Assembly (NCBI RefSeq): GCF_014648995.1
Contig: NZ_BMSE01000001.1
Location: forward strand, 930,001 to 994,000
DNA length: 64,000 nt
Direction: 5' to 3'
Source: Streptomyces massasporeus
Lineage (GTDB): Bacteria; Actinomycetota; Actinomycetes; Streptomycetales; Streptomycetaceae
Shown: positions 1-8,670 of the stretch, in pieces
Layout of the letters: every line of letters starts with the position of its first letter
How positions within the stretch are numbered: position 1 is the stretch's first letter
Notes under the pieces: model-generated
Seen by the model: only the letters and a program-made list of their open reading frames with translations
What the model was told of the DNA's origin: nothing
Databases searched by the model: none
Made by a program: the position numbers and the translations under genes

Positions 1-826
1 ACCCGCGACGGTCACCCGGCTCACCCAGCAATGGCAGGCCGACCACCAAGCGTTCGGCGAGCGCGATCTGTCTGCCAGCGACTATGTCTACGTGTGGGCC
101 GACGGCATCCACCTGCGCATACGCCTGCGGGAGGCGAAGTCATGCGTGCTCGTGCTGATGGGCGTTCGCGCGGACGGCACCAAGGAGCTGATCGCGATGA
201 GCGACGGCTACCGCGAATCGGCCGACTCCTGGGCAGATCTCCTGCGCGACTGTGCTCGCCGAGGGATGCGCGCTCCCCTTCTCGCGGTCGGCGATGGGGC
301 GCTTGGATTCTGGAAGGCCCTGGCCGAAGTATTCCCCGAGACGCGCCAGCAAAGATGTTGGGTTCACAAGATCGCCAATGTCGCGAACGCCCTGCCGAAG
401 TCCGCCCAGCCCGGTGCGAAGAAGGCCCTGCAGGAGATCTACAACGCCGAGGACCGTGAGCACGCCGTGAAGGCGGTCGGGGCGTTCGCCAAGACCTACG
501 GGACGAAGTTCCCCAAGGCCGTCAAGAAGATCACCGACGACGTGGACGAACTGCTGGCGTTCTACGACTTTCCCGCCGAGCACTGGATCCATCTGCGGAC
601 CACGAATCCGATCGAGTCGACCTTCGCTACCGTCCGCCTGCGCACGAAGGTCACCAAGGGCGCCGGCAGCGCGGCCGCCGCCCTGGCCATGGTCTTCAAG
701 CTCGTCGAGTCCGCCCAGGCCCGATGGCGGGCCGTGAACGCGCCTCACCTCGTCGCCCTCGTTCGCGCCGGAGCCCGCTTCGAACGCGGCCACCTCGTCG
801 AACGCCCCGAAGGCCACGCAGCCTGA
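1..826 (+). CDS. IS256-family (mutator) transposase, 5' end outside the window
   Basis: The reading frame is open from base 2 and ends with a TGA at 824-826, so the window holds roughly the C-terminal 274 residues of a DDE transposase that moves an IS256-type element by cut-and-paste. Mutator-type landmarks are visible: a first Asp in YVWADGIHL, a second Asp in VGDGALGFWKAL, and the catalytic Glu in RTTNPIEST followed by a run of basic residues. The C-terminal half looks intact, with no internal stop. Nothing in the next 50 bp resembles a clear terminal inverted repeat, so the element boundary cannot be fixed here. It opens a stretch dense in IS relics (IS110 at 1.5-2.1 kb, IS3 at 11.7-12.6 kb). 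Confidence 0.9.
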   Translation, partial: PATVTRLTQQWQADHQAFGERDLSASDYVYVWADGIHLRIRLREAKSCVLVLMGVRADGTKELIAMSDGYRESADSWADLLRDCARRGMRAPLLAVGDGALGFWKALAEVFPETRQQRCWVHKIANVANALPKSAQPGAKKALQEIYNAEDREHAVKAVGAFAKTYGTKFPKAVKKITDDVDELLAFYDFPAEHWIHLRTTNPIESTFATVRLRTKVTKGAGSAAAALAMVFKLVESAQARWRAVNAPHLVALVRAGARFERGHLVERPEGHAA

Positions 827-877
827 ACTACCCCACGATCCAGAGATCTTTACTGCTGATCTGGCATTGCTTGAGGA

Positions 878-1390
878 TCAGGCTCTCGCGGAGAGGACCT
901 CAAGGACCGTCGCAACGTTTGCCGACAGGTCAGTCATCGCATCCAGCACCAACCGGTGATCGGGCCACGAGGCGAACTCCTCCCGCAGCCGTTCCACCAC
1001 CTCCCACGTCGGCTCAGAAAAGCCCTCGATCCCCCGGGACCGGTTCTCCAATCGACGGCGGTGCACCACCGGATCCGAACACACCACCTCGATGAACACC
1101 AGCGGCACACCATGATGATGCGCCAGCGACCGCCACTGTCCCCGCGCCGCCTCCACGGCGTTGACCGCATCGACGATCACGGTTTGGCCCATACCGAGCA
1201 CACCATCGGCCACCGCCTCGGCCACGACATACGCCGCCAGGCCCGTGGGCTGGTCACGGGCCACCCCCGCACGCCACATCGCCGCCTCGATCGGGTCCAC
1301 GGACACGACCGGAGCAGTCAGCTTGCGCCCCAACGCCTCGGCGACCGAACTCTTCCCCGCACCGGGCAGCCCCGCCATCGCGATCAACAT
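878..1390 (-). CDS. Small P-loop ATP-binding protein / nucleotide-type kinase
   Basis: About 170 residues. A Walker A motif, GLPGAGKSS, lies at residues 7-15 from the chosen ATG. The rest fits a single small kinase domain of the zeta-toxin/APS-kinase/gluconate-kinase type, with an acidic segment VIVDAVNA where such kinases carry the base or Mg-binding Asp and a basic lid-like stretch (VHRRRLENRSRG). The ATG at 1390 is preferred because GAGGG lies 7 nt upstream; an in-frame start at 1486 would add 32 residues with no family resemblance. The substrate cannot be read from sequence. It stands alone between two transposase relics and converges on the IS256 gene. A zeta-type toxin role is possible, but no antitoxin partner is visible. 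Confidence 0.75.
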   Translation of the reverse strand: MLIAMAGLPGAGKSSVAEALGRKLTAPVVSVDPIEAAMWRAGVARDQPTGLAAYVVAEAVADGVLGMGQTVIVDAVNAVEAARGQWRSLAHHHGVPLVFIEVVCSDPVVHRRRLENRSRGIEGFSEPTWEVVERLREEFASWPDHRLVLDAMTDLSANVATVLEVLSARA

Positions 1391-1494
1391 GACGACACCC
1401 TCGCACGCCCGACCGAACCGACCAGCCATCAACGCCAGAACGGCACAGACATCCCCATCCCGAGTCATCAAGTCACGCGACGACATCCACAGGA

Positions 1495-2110
1495 ATTGAC
1501 AATTACTCCCTCCGCGCCGAGTTGCGGAAACTCAAGCGTCCGTCCCACGTCACCCACTGTGCTCAGTTCCGGGATCGCCCGGCCTGGGACCTTGAGCACC
1601 GGATGACAGCACGGGCGCTTCGATCCACCGCCCAACGCATCTAAGCCCTGCAAACCGAAGCCAAGGATCTTGAGAGGAAGATCCTCACGCTGGTCAGAGC
1701 GTCCGCTCCAGAGCTCTTCGACCTGCTCGGCGTCGGGCCGATCACTGCAGCTCAGATCCTGGTCACATGGCCCCATCAGGGCAGGTTCCGCTCAGAAGCC
1801 GCCTTCGCGTCTTTTGCCAGCGTCTCGCCGATCCCTATGTCTTCCGGGCTCACCAACCGACACCGACTCAATCGCAGTGGAGACCGGCACCTCAACCGGG
1901 CCATGCACACCATCACCCTGATCTGATCCCGTATACGGCTCGCCCCCGCCACGAAGACGTACATCGCCCGCAGAATTACCGAGGGGGAAGACCTCCCGCG
2001 ACGCACAGCGATGCCTCAAGCACACCATCTGTCGTCAGATCTTCAAGATTCTTGAACGGACTGACCGAACCAAGATCGGGAGCATTGAGGAACTCGATCA
2101 AGCCGCTTGA
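1495..2110 (+). pseudogene. IS110-family transposase relic (C-terminal half, multiply broken)
   Basis: Frame +1 from about 1495 gives LRAELRKLKRP and continues to the IS110 C-terminal Tnp_20 signature, including LLGVGPITAAQIL, SSGLTNRHRLNRSGDRHLN and the Y...R.ITEGED region. The frame is interrupted by in-frame stops at 1642 (TAA), about 1924 (TGA) and 2054. Around 2009 the coding sense shifts to frame +2, giving CRQIFKILERTD and ending at the TGA at 2108-2110. The N-terminal DEDD catalytic domain is missing. It is therefore an old fragment with no expected function. Its insertion next to the CHAT operon suggests IS traffic at this site. Confidence 0.85.
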
Positions 2111-2248
2111 CACGACATAGCAGCCTCGGGGCTGACGGCGGATGGATACGCGGACATCGAAGGCCACAACTGGCAGCTCGGTTGACGGCAGTGATGGCTT
2201 CCTGATCGCTCAGGGGCCCGCAGCTCGAGAGAGTCGGGGCACTCGCGT

Positions 2249-3559
2249 TCAGGAAGTCGGGGCATCCTCGTCCTCGTCCAGGAGGTTGAACAGGTCAAGA
2301 CCGGCGGCGGAGTCGCGTGCCGCCAGCAGTCCTTCTGCGGCCGAGGCGGCGCGCGGACCCTCGGGAATGAGGGAGAGCACCTCGTGCTGGGCGCGCGTCC
2401 CCACAGCCTGTACGTCGTAGTCGTCCGGGGCGTCAAAGAAGGCGAGGGCCGCCGCTGCCAGGACCCCCGGAACGTCGTTCCGGTTGGTACGCAGCCCGGC
2501 GCGGAGTCTGAGGCGGGCCTCTGTGAGTTGTGCGGCGTCACGCAGGCCGATGAGTGAGGTCAGACGGGCTCCGCCGAGTTCCCGGAAACCGGCGTCGATC
2601 AGCGCGTTCACCACGGCCGATGCCTCCTCGTCGTACGGGTTGGAAGCCTCCGGCTTCTCCAGCACCTCCGGCGGGGCAGCGGTACCGGCCGTGAGCAGGG
2701 CAGCCCGGCAGACCAGCAGGCGCAGCCGGGGCGGTGGGTAGTCCCCGGCGCTCTGCCCGGTGCCGGGCAGAGCGGCGAGTGTGTCGGCCAGTGTTCGCAC
2801 ATACGCTTCGCCGCAGGCCAGCGTTGCGCACACGTCCGCGAACACCTCACCGAGCCAGGGTTCCCATACCTTTTCTCGCTCCCCGGCGAGCCCCGCGTCC
2901 TCCCGCAGGCGCGTTCGAAGGGGCTGGCCCAGATCGAAGTCGTCCTCGATGTGGTGACCGGCCTCGTGGGCGACGGCGAGCATGGCCGGAAGGTGATGAC
3001 TTGCGGACCAGGGGATCCCGATGACCGGGAACGGGAGATACCGGCTCGCCCTGCGCCCGGCCAGGGTGCGCTGTCTTCCGGAGGTCAGGAGCTCCTCGAA
3101 GTCGCTGCCTCGGGCCGTGGCGAAGGGTACGGGGTGCCGGCTGAGGAAGGTGAGCGGCGGTTCCCTGAGCGCCGGCCGGACGGTCGCTGCGGCTTGGCGT
3201 ACGGGGTCGTAGACCGACCACGCCAGTTCGTCAGCCACGCCCAGAAACCGCTGGTAGTAGGGGATGAGACGTACGGTCAACTTGGTGCGGAAGAAGTCCC
3301 ACAAGTGATGCAGATCGAGGACGAGTTCGGACGCCTTCCGGTGCCGTTCGGCGACGGGCAGGTTCCTGAGCTGCTCAAGTGCCCCCGCTATGATCCGTAC
3401 CGCGCTCTCGATCTGCGACTGGTGCTTCTCCAGTGGCCCCCGAGCCCTGGCGGCCTCCGCCCAGTCGGCCAGTTCCTCCTCGAACCCGTTCAGGAGGTGT
3501 TCTACCTCGGCCTCGCGGCGGGCTTGGGCGCCCGCGGTCTGCGGGAGGCCGCCCGTCAT
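2249..3559 (-). CDS. HEAGH-motif zinc metallopeptidase, last gene of the CHAT/STAND operon
   Basis: 436 residues, starting at an ATG whose ATGA overlaps the stop of the upstream STAND gene by 4 nt, so translation is probably coupled. A zinc-protease motif HEAGH lies at residues 198-202, and the likely third ligand is E238 in the helix GEVFADV, giving a gluzincin-like HExxH...E arrangement. The N-terminal ~130 residues are predicted helical and acidic; the C-terminal ~150 residues are helical and end in an acidic tail. No signal peptide or membrane segment is seen, so it should act in the cytoplasm. As a second protease beside a CHAT protease it could process a partner, mature the operon's other products, or be an alternative effector. 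I do not recognise a named family; the peptidase call rests on the motif and its spacing. Confidence 0.7.
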   Translation of the reverse strand: MTGGLPQTAGAQARREAEVEHLLNGFEEELADWAEAARARGPLEKHQSQIESAVRIIAGALEQLRNLPVAERHRKASELVLDLHHLWDFFRTKLTVRLIPYYQRFLGVADELAWSVYDPVRQAAATVRPALREPPLTFLSRHPVPFATARGSDFEELLTSGRQRTLAGRRASRYLPFPVIGIPWSASHHLPAMLAVAHEAGHHIEDDFDLGQPLRTRLREDAGLAGEREKVWEPWLGEVFADVCATLACGEAYVRTLADTLAALPGTGQSAGDYPPPRLRLLVCRAALLTAGTAAPPEVLEKPEASNPYDEEASAVVNALIDAGFRELGGARLTSLIGLRDAAQLTEARLRLRAGLRTNRNDVPGVLAAAALAFFDAPDDYDVQAVGTRAQHEVLSLIPEGPRAASAAEGLLAARDSAAGLDLFNLLDEDEDAPTS

Positions 3560-6500
3560 GAGCGGGTCGGATTCTCTGCGGGAGAACCGGATTCGGAGAT
3601 TTCGGAGATGCGGAGGGCGGCCGGGCTGGCGAACAGCGAGACGCAATGCTGTTCGAGGATGTCCTCTCCCCAGCGGGTGTCGTGGGTGGGCCGGTCGGCG
3701 GAACGGCGCAGATCCGCGTACAGGCGCAGGAGGGGCGAGTCCGCCCGGACCGTCCGCGCCACCCGGTCCACCTGCGGCTTTCCCGTGCCGCGCAGTAGTC
3801 CGACACCGAGCACGGCGGGGACGTGCCCCGAGGCGAAGAGGGTCGCCGCGAACAGGTTGCGCAGCACCAACTGGAGGGGGATGTCGGCTGGCGAGCCGGG
3901 ACGGGGTGGGTCGAGCACCACCAAGGGCTGCGTGCCCGGTTCGAACCGCCGTAGCCACCGCACGAGATGGTCCGGGTCGAGGTCCGCTCCCAGCGCCGTA
4001 CGGCTGAGCCGTTCGCCGTGGCTCAGCTCCGTCGCGGACAGATCGAAGCAGGGGGTCGTGCCGCCGATCAGACGCAGCGGGGCACTCACGTGGAGGACGG
4101 CGGGGGGTGCCTGCAGTTTCGGCAGACCCTGCCGCGAACGGATCTCCTGGGGTACCAGGCCGTGTGCCTTGTAGGCGCCGAGCACGGAACGGGAGGAAGG
4201 GGAACCGGACGAGGCGTACGAGCTGTTGTCGTACGGCGGGTCGCAGACCAGCACGACGGCCTGTGGCCCGGACCGCGCCCTCGCCCGCTCACGTGACTTC
4301 CGTACGAGCTGAAGCACTACGGCTGACGCCGCCCCGGACATCAGACCGACGGAAGCAGCCGCACCCACAGCGGCGCCCAAAGCCACTTTGGAGAGCGAGC
4401 CCCACACGCCGTCCGTCACCAGGTCGGTGTTCAGGCGTGCGTTGAGCGCTGCCTGGACGGCCCGGACGTCGACGGCCTCCGCAGCCTCAGGCACGGTCCG
4501 GAACAGGGCCAAGGGCCTGTCGCGGAAGGCGAGTTCCCAGGGGAACGCGTGCGGCAGGGGCTGGTCCGCCTGGATCTGGATCGTGCCGACCGGTGGCGTC
4601 CCCCGGGAGTGCTGTCGCAGGGAACCGGCGTTCGCGACCGTGACGTCCCGCCAGTTGGCGGCCAGGACCTGGGCCGTGTGCAGCGGGGCGCTGGTCACCC
4701 GGAACGCGGGGTCGACCCGGTACACGTCCTCGTGCTCCGACGAGGCGCCGAGGGTCGAGTCCGGGGCGGGCCGAGCCGAGGGTTCCGGGCGGTAGCCGAG
4801 GGCCGCCGACATACGGTCCGCGGCCCCGAGGGTCGACTCGTCGGCGTTGAGGAAGCCGATCGACCGCACGATGTACTGGGCCCACAGAGACGGCCGTTGC
4901 ACCTCACTCAGGTACTCGGATGCCTCGTTCAACAGCGCGCGTTTGGGCTCGGCTTCGCTTTCCGTGAGGGCCAGCATCCAGTGCGACGTCGCACTGAGGA
5001 GGGGGGACGTCGTGCCGGACAGGTCGCGCAGGGAGCGGCTCAGCCTGCGTGACGCGAGCCCGTTGAAGCGGATCTGGGCCTGGGCCCAACGCCACTTGGC
5101 CAACGGCTCGTCGTCACCGGCCGACTCACACAACGCGGAGTGCGCCCCCGTCATAAGGCGGGTGGCCTCCTCGTGGCGCCCCGACACCCGCTCGAATTCC
5201 GCAAGCAGGATCAGGCGCACCTGGTAGTCGACGTCGTCGGAGTCCCCATCGGTTAGATCTGCGAACAACGGCCGGACCAGGTCGAGTTGGCGCAGCGGTT
5301 CGCCCTCGGGCGTGGCGCACCGGTGCAGTCTAGTGAGTGCGGACAGGCGCACCTCCGGCGGTTGTACGTTGGACAGTGCCTCTACCAGAGCGATGGCGCG
5401 GGCGGGATCGGGGTCGGCGAGTACGGCAGGCACCCCACCGTCGAGCAGGTCCTTGGAGGACCTCCACGGCACGTGGAACAGGGAGGGGTCGCGTACGTCA
5501 TAACCCCGGAGGGCGAGATCGTGCCACAACAGGGCCGAGTGGACAGCGTGTTCGCCGTTGGTGTCCACGGTCCGCAGTCGGTCGAGGGTCTGGGCTGCCC
5601 GGTGGAGGTCGCCGACACTCCAGGCGAGGAAGCGGGCGTACAAGAGCAGGGACAGAGGATGACCGTCCGGATGGCCCAGGTCACTCCAGAGTGCGGCCGA
5701 CCGGGCGAACGAGCGTTCCGCGGCGTCCACCGACAGAACCGCGCCCTCGTACACTCCGCGCTGCACGGCGTTCTCGGCCAAGTGCCGGTATCGGGTGGCG
5801 TCGTCAATGCCCGACAGGGCGAATTCCTCCGCCCTGTCCAGCGCGTCCAGGGCTCGGTGCGAGCGGCCCATCAGGTCCTGGGCCGCTGCCTCCCGCTGGT
5901 ATGCGTCCATGCGTTCGTCGGCCGACAGCGAACTCGGATTAATCGAACGCAGCGCCTGTAGTGACGCGTTGGGGGAGAAAGTCAAAAACTGAGTGTGCGC
6001 CAAGGTCAGCAGGGCCGCGCCACGGACCGAAGGGACCGGCTTGACGGTGGCTTCCGGGAACTCGTCCGCCGAAGTCACCTGTCGGCGTAGTTCGAGGGAC
6101 TCGTCGATGCGTCCCATGTCCTCCAGGGTCTGCGCAAGTTCCAGCGAAATACGGGCCTCGCTCTCCGCGTCGCCTCTGGAACGTGCCTCCAGAATGGCCC
6201 CATGGTAGGTATCTTCGGCCTCCGGGTCGTTCAACTGGGTCTGGATGCGCGACAGAAGCAGTCGCAGAGCCTCACGGAACTCGTGGTCCTGCTCGGTTCT
6301 CAACGCGGATCGGGCCAGCTCGCCAGCCTCGGCCAGCCGGCCCCGGCCGAACAGGACGAGTGCCCGGAGATAGGTTTCCCGCCCGCTTGGCGGAATGGGC
6401 TCGGGCGACTGCGCCCTGAGCTCGTCGACGAGCGCGAGTCGGCGTTCAACCTCGTTCCAGGCAGGATCCGAGGGGTTCACCGTGGGCCTGCCCAGGTACC

Positions 6501-8670
6501 TGTGCACAACCGCCGCTGCCACGGTGAGATGCGCCAGGATGACCGCCGTACGGCTGATCAGCGGCTTACCGCTCCGGCGCAGTCTGGGCTGTCCCTCCTC
6601 TAGGTACTCCTCGCCGAGTACCTCCTCGGCGAGTTCCCTGACGCTCTCGGGTGAGTCCAACTCGCTCGCCTTGACGAAGTCCTCGGCCAGAATGCGCTCC
6701 GCCCGGAGGTGGCCTCCCTGAAACCGGTGATACGTCGCCTCCTTGTTGTACGTCACCCACTGCTCCGGACGCGCCTCGGCCAACTCGTGGAAGTGAGCGA
6801 GAAAGGCGTTGTGCAACCCGTCGAACACACGATGGCCGGAGATCAGCATCCGCATCGGTGCCAGGACGTTGGCGTGGAAGACGACGGTGTTGTCGTCCCC
6901 CGGATGCCGTGACACCCAGGAGGACTTGGCCGCGTAGTCGAGGAGCCGTTGCCAGGATTGCTCCAGTTCCTCGTCGGTGGGCTCGGTCGGGGCGGTGGGG
7001 AAGACGTCGTCGCTGCCGCGCAGATGGTGGTCGTCCAGGCGCGGGTCGTCGGCGTCGGAACTGGCGGTGATGCCCTTGACCAGCCAGGGACGCATGACAG
7101 TGAAAACGTCCTCTTTACGCAGCCGCCGCGGGATCACGCCATAGCGCAGCAGCCAGCGCACCGCAGGATCGTCAATGCGCTTGACTACCCGGTCGATGAG
7201 ATACCGGACGTGCGGCTCGTCGCACGCGGCGAGTTCGGCAGCGGTGATGTCCGGGTCCTGCTCGATGACGTCCGCGAGGAGGGCCAGTGTGAAGGGAAGC
7301 CCTTGTGCCTTGTGGACGGCGACGCGCACCAACTCTCCGCCGCCGATGCCACGGACGTCCGTCAGATAGGTCCGGGCCTGTGCCTTGGTGAAGGGGCGGA
7401 CCCTGATGTGCTTGAGCTGCTTCCTCGGGAAGGCCTTCAACGCCTGGGGGACGCGGGTGCGCAGGTCGTAGCGGCCGGCCAAGACGAGACGCAGGGACGG
7501 GCAGGCCTTGAGCAGGTCGGCGAGAAGCCGCAGGAGACGCTCCGCCTCGGTGTGGCCGTGCAGGAGCAGTTCTTCGAGCGTGTCGACGACGAGTACGGCG
7601 GGACGGTCGACGACGGCCAGGTTCAGCCGGTCGGCGAAGGCGGCGAGGAGGTCCGCCTCGATCGCGTCGCTGTCGAGACTGTCGAGGGTGCCAGCGACTT
7701 CGCGGCCGGATTCGGAGGGCATGCGGTCGAGGAGAATCCGGTAGACGCCGTAGCCGCTGGTGAGCGACTCGAAGGGGCGGCCGGGCAGGCGGCGGCCGAA
7801 CTGTTCGGCCAACTCCAGGAGCAGCAGCCAAGGGTGGCGGCCCACCGTGTGGGGGTTGACGACGTCGAAGTCGATGCGGGCGCACGGCACGTCACGCGGT
7901 GCGGGCACGCAGTGACGGGCGACGAGCCAGCGCAGTTGCATGGTCTTGCCGGCGCCGCCGGGGGCGTACAACTGCCACACTCGGTGCTTGCCGTCGAGGA
8001 GTTGTTCGGCTTCGTCGACGAGTCCGGCGGGCTGGAGGAACTGTGCGGAGCGGGCGTAGTCGGCGGACCAGTGGTCGCGGGCGCGCACGTATCCGGCGCT
8101 CTCCAGGCCGAGTTCGGAGACCTCCGGGCTGAGGAAAGGGAGCCGGTCGGGGTCGCCGAGTGCTTCGACGAGGTCCTGGCAGGTGGCGAAGTCGCGGCGC
8201 CGGTCCGCTGCGGTGAACCGTTCTCGGAACAGGGCCAGGGCCTCGTCGCAGGAGGGCAGCAGCAGGTGACGTACGGCTTCGGTGTGGTCGCCCGTCGCCA
8301 GTCGGTGGTCGGCGATCTCGCGTTCCAGGCGCAGGAGTTCGTCGGGCAGCGCGTCGCTGCGGGTGCCGATCCAGTCGAGGAAGTAGGAGGTGCGGTCGGG
8401 CTCGGAGAGGGTGTACGTCCGTGGTGTGCCGCCCGCCGGTCGCACCACGCGCTCCTCGACCAACTCGCTGAGGGTGGGCAGGTCGCCGGGTCCGCGTTCC
8501 GCCGCGGCGGGGCCGAGGACGTTCTCGTACAGAGGCTCGTCGAAGGTGCGGGCCACGGCGCAGGCGCGGAGTGCGGGCGCCCAGTCGGGCGGGCGGACGG
8601 AGCGGGCGATGTCCTCCAGGCTCTCGCCTGCGGCGAGTCGGCGGGTGAGATCCGCCAGGGGGTCGGTCAT
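3556..8670 (-). CDS. Giant STAND-like NTPase with helical repeats and a degenerate CHAT-like C-terminus
   Basis: 1704 residues from the ATG at 8670, which overlaps the stop of the CHAT gene as ATGA. Residues 1-230 are helical. A Walker A, GGAGKT (about 238-243), and a Walker B, VLVVDTLEE (about 359-367), mark a STAND/AAA-type NTPase module to about residue 600. Residues 650-1350 are TPR-like helical repeats rich in EA..L and A..L.RA patterns. Near the C-terminus PWELAF and VLHVSAPLRL resemble the conserved blocks of a CHAT domain, but the second His (HG) is gone and the usual NAC cysteine block reads VVLDPPRPG, so protease activity is unlikely. A glycine/alanine-rich hydrophobic stretch of about 28 residues precedes these blocks. 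The design suggests a sensor/regulator: repeats bind a trigger, the NTPase switches, and the pseudo-CHAT may dimerise with the active CHAT. Confidence 0.8.
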   Translation of the reverse strand: MTDPLADLTRRLAAGESLEDIARSVRPPDWAPALRACAVARTFDEPLYENVLGPAAAERGPGDLPTLSELVEERVVRPAGGTPRTYTLSEPDRTSYFLDWIGTRSDALPDELLRLEREIADHRLATGDHTEAVRHLLLPSCDEALALFRERFTAADRRRDFATCQDLVEALGDPDRLPFLSPEVSELGLESAGYVRARDHWSADYARSAQFLQPAGLVDEAEQLLDGKHRVWQLYAPGGAGKTMQLRWLVARHCVPAPRDVPCARIDFDVVNPHTVGRHPWLLLLELAEQFGRRLPGRPFESLTSGYGVYRILLDRMPSESGREVAGTLDSLDSDAIEADLLAAFADRLNLAVVDRPAVLVVDTLEELLLHGHTEAERLLRLLADLLKACPSLRLVLAGRYDLRTRVPQALKAFPRKQLKHIRVRPFTKAQARTYLTDVRGIGGGELVRVAVHKAQGLPFTLALLADVIEQDPDITAAELAACDEPHVRYLIDRVVKRIDDPAVRWLLRYGVIPRRLRKEDVFTVMRPWLVKGITASSDADDPRLDDHHLRGSDDVFPTAPTEPTDEELEQSWQRLLDYAAKSSWVSRHPGDDNTVVFHANVLAPMRMLISGHRVFDGLHNAFLAHFHELAEARPEQWVTYNKEATYHRFQGGHLRAERILAEDFVKASELDSPESVRELAEEVLGEEYLEEGQPRLRRSGKPLISRTAVILAHLTVAAAVVHRYLGRPTVNPSDPAWNEVERRLALVDELRAQSPEPIPPSGRETYLRALVLFGRGRLAEAGELARSALRTEQDHEFREALRLLLSRIQTQLNDPEAEDTYHGAILEARSRGDAESEARISLELAQTLEDMGRIDESLELRRQVTSADEFPEATVKPVPSVRGAALLTLAHTQFLTFSPNASLQALRSINPSSLSADERMDAYQREAAAQDLMGRSHRALDALDRAEEFALSGIDDATRYRHLAENAVQRGVYEGAVLSVDAAERSFARSAALWSDLGHPDGHPLSLLLYARFLAWSVGDLHRAAQTLDRLRTVDTNGEHAVHSALLWHDLALRGYDVRDPSLFHVPWRSSKDLLDGGVPAVLADPDPARAIALVEALSNVQPPEVRLSALTRLHRCATPEGEPLRQLDLVRPLFADLTDGDSDDVDYQVRLILLAEFERVSGRHEEATRLMTGAHSALCESAGDDEPLAKWRWAQAQIRFNGLASRRLSRSLRDLSGTTSPLLSATSHWMLALTESEAEPKRALLNEASEYLSEVQRPSLWAQYIVRSIGFLNADESTLGAADRMSAALGYRPEPSARPAPDSTLGASSEHEDVYRVDPAFRVTSAPLHTAQVLAANWRDVTVANAGSLRQHSRGTPPVGTIQIQADQPLPHAFPWELAFRDRPLALFRTVPEAAEAVDVRAVQAALNARLNTDLVTDGVWGSLSKVALGAAVGAAASVGLMSGAASAVVLQLVRKSRERARARSGPQAVVLVCDPPYDNSSYASSGSPSSRSVLGAYKAHGLVPQEIRSRQGLPKLQAPPAVLHVSAPLRLIGGTTPCFDLSATELSHGERLSRTALGADLDPDHLVRWLRRFEPGTQPLVVLDPPRPGSPADIPLQLVLRNLFAATLFASGHVPAVLGVGLLRGTGKPQVDRVARTVRADSPLLRLYADLRRSADRPTHDTRWGEDILEQHCVSLFASPAALRISEISESGSPAENPTRS

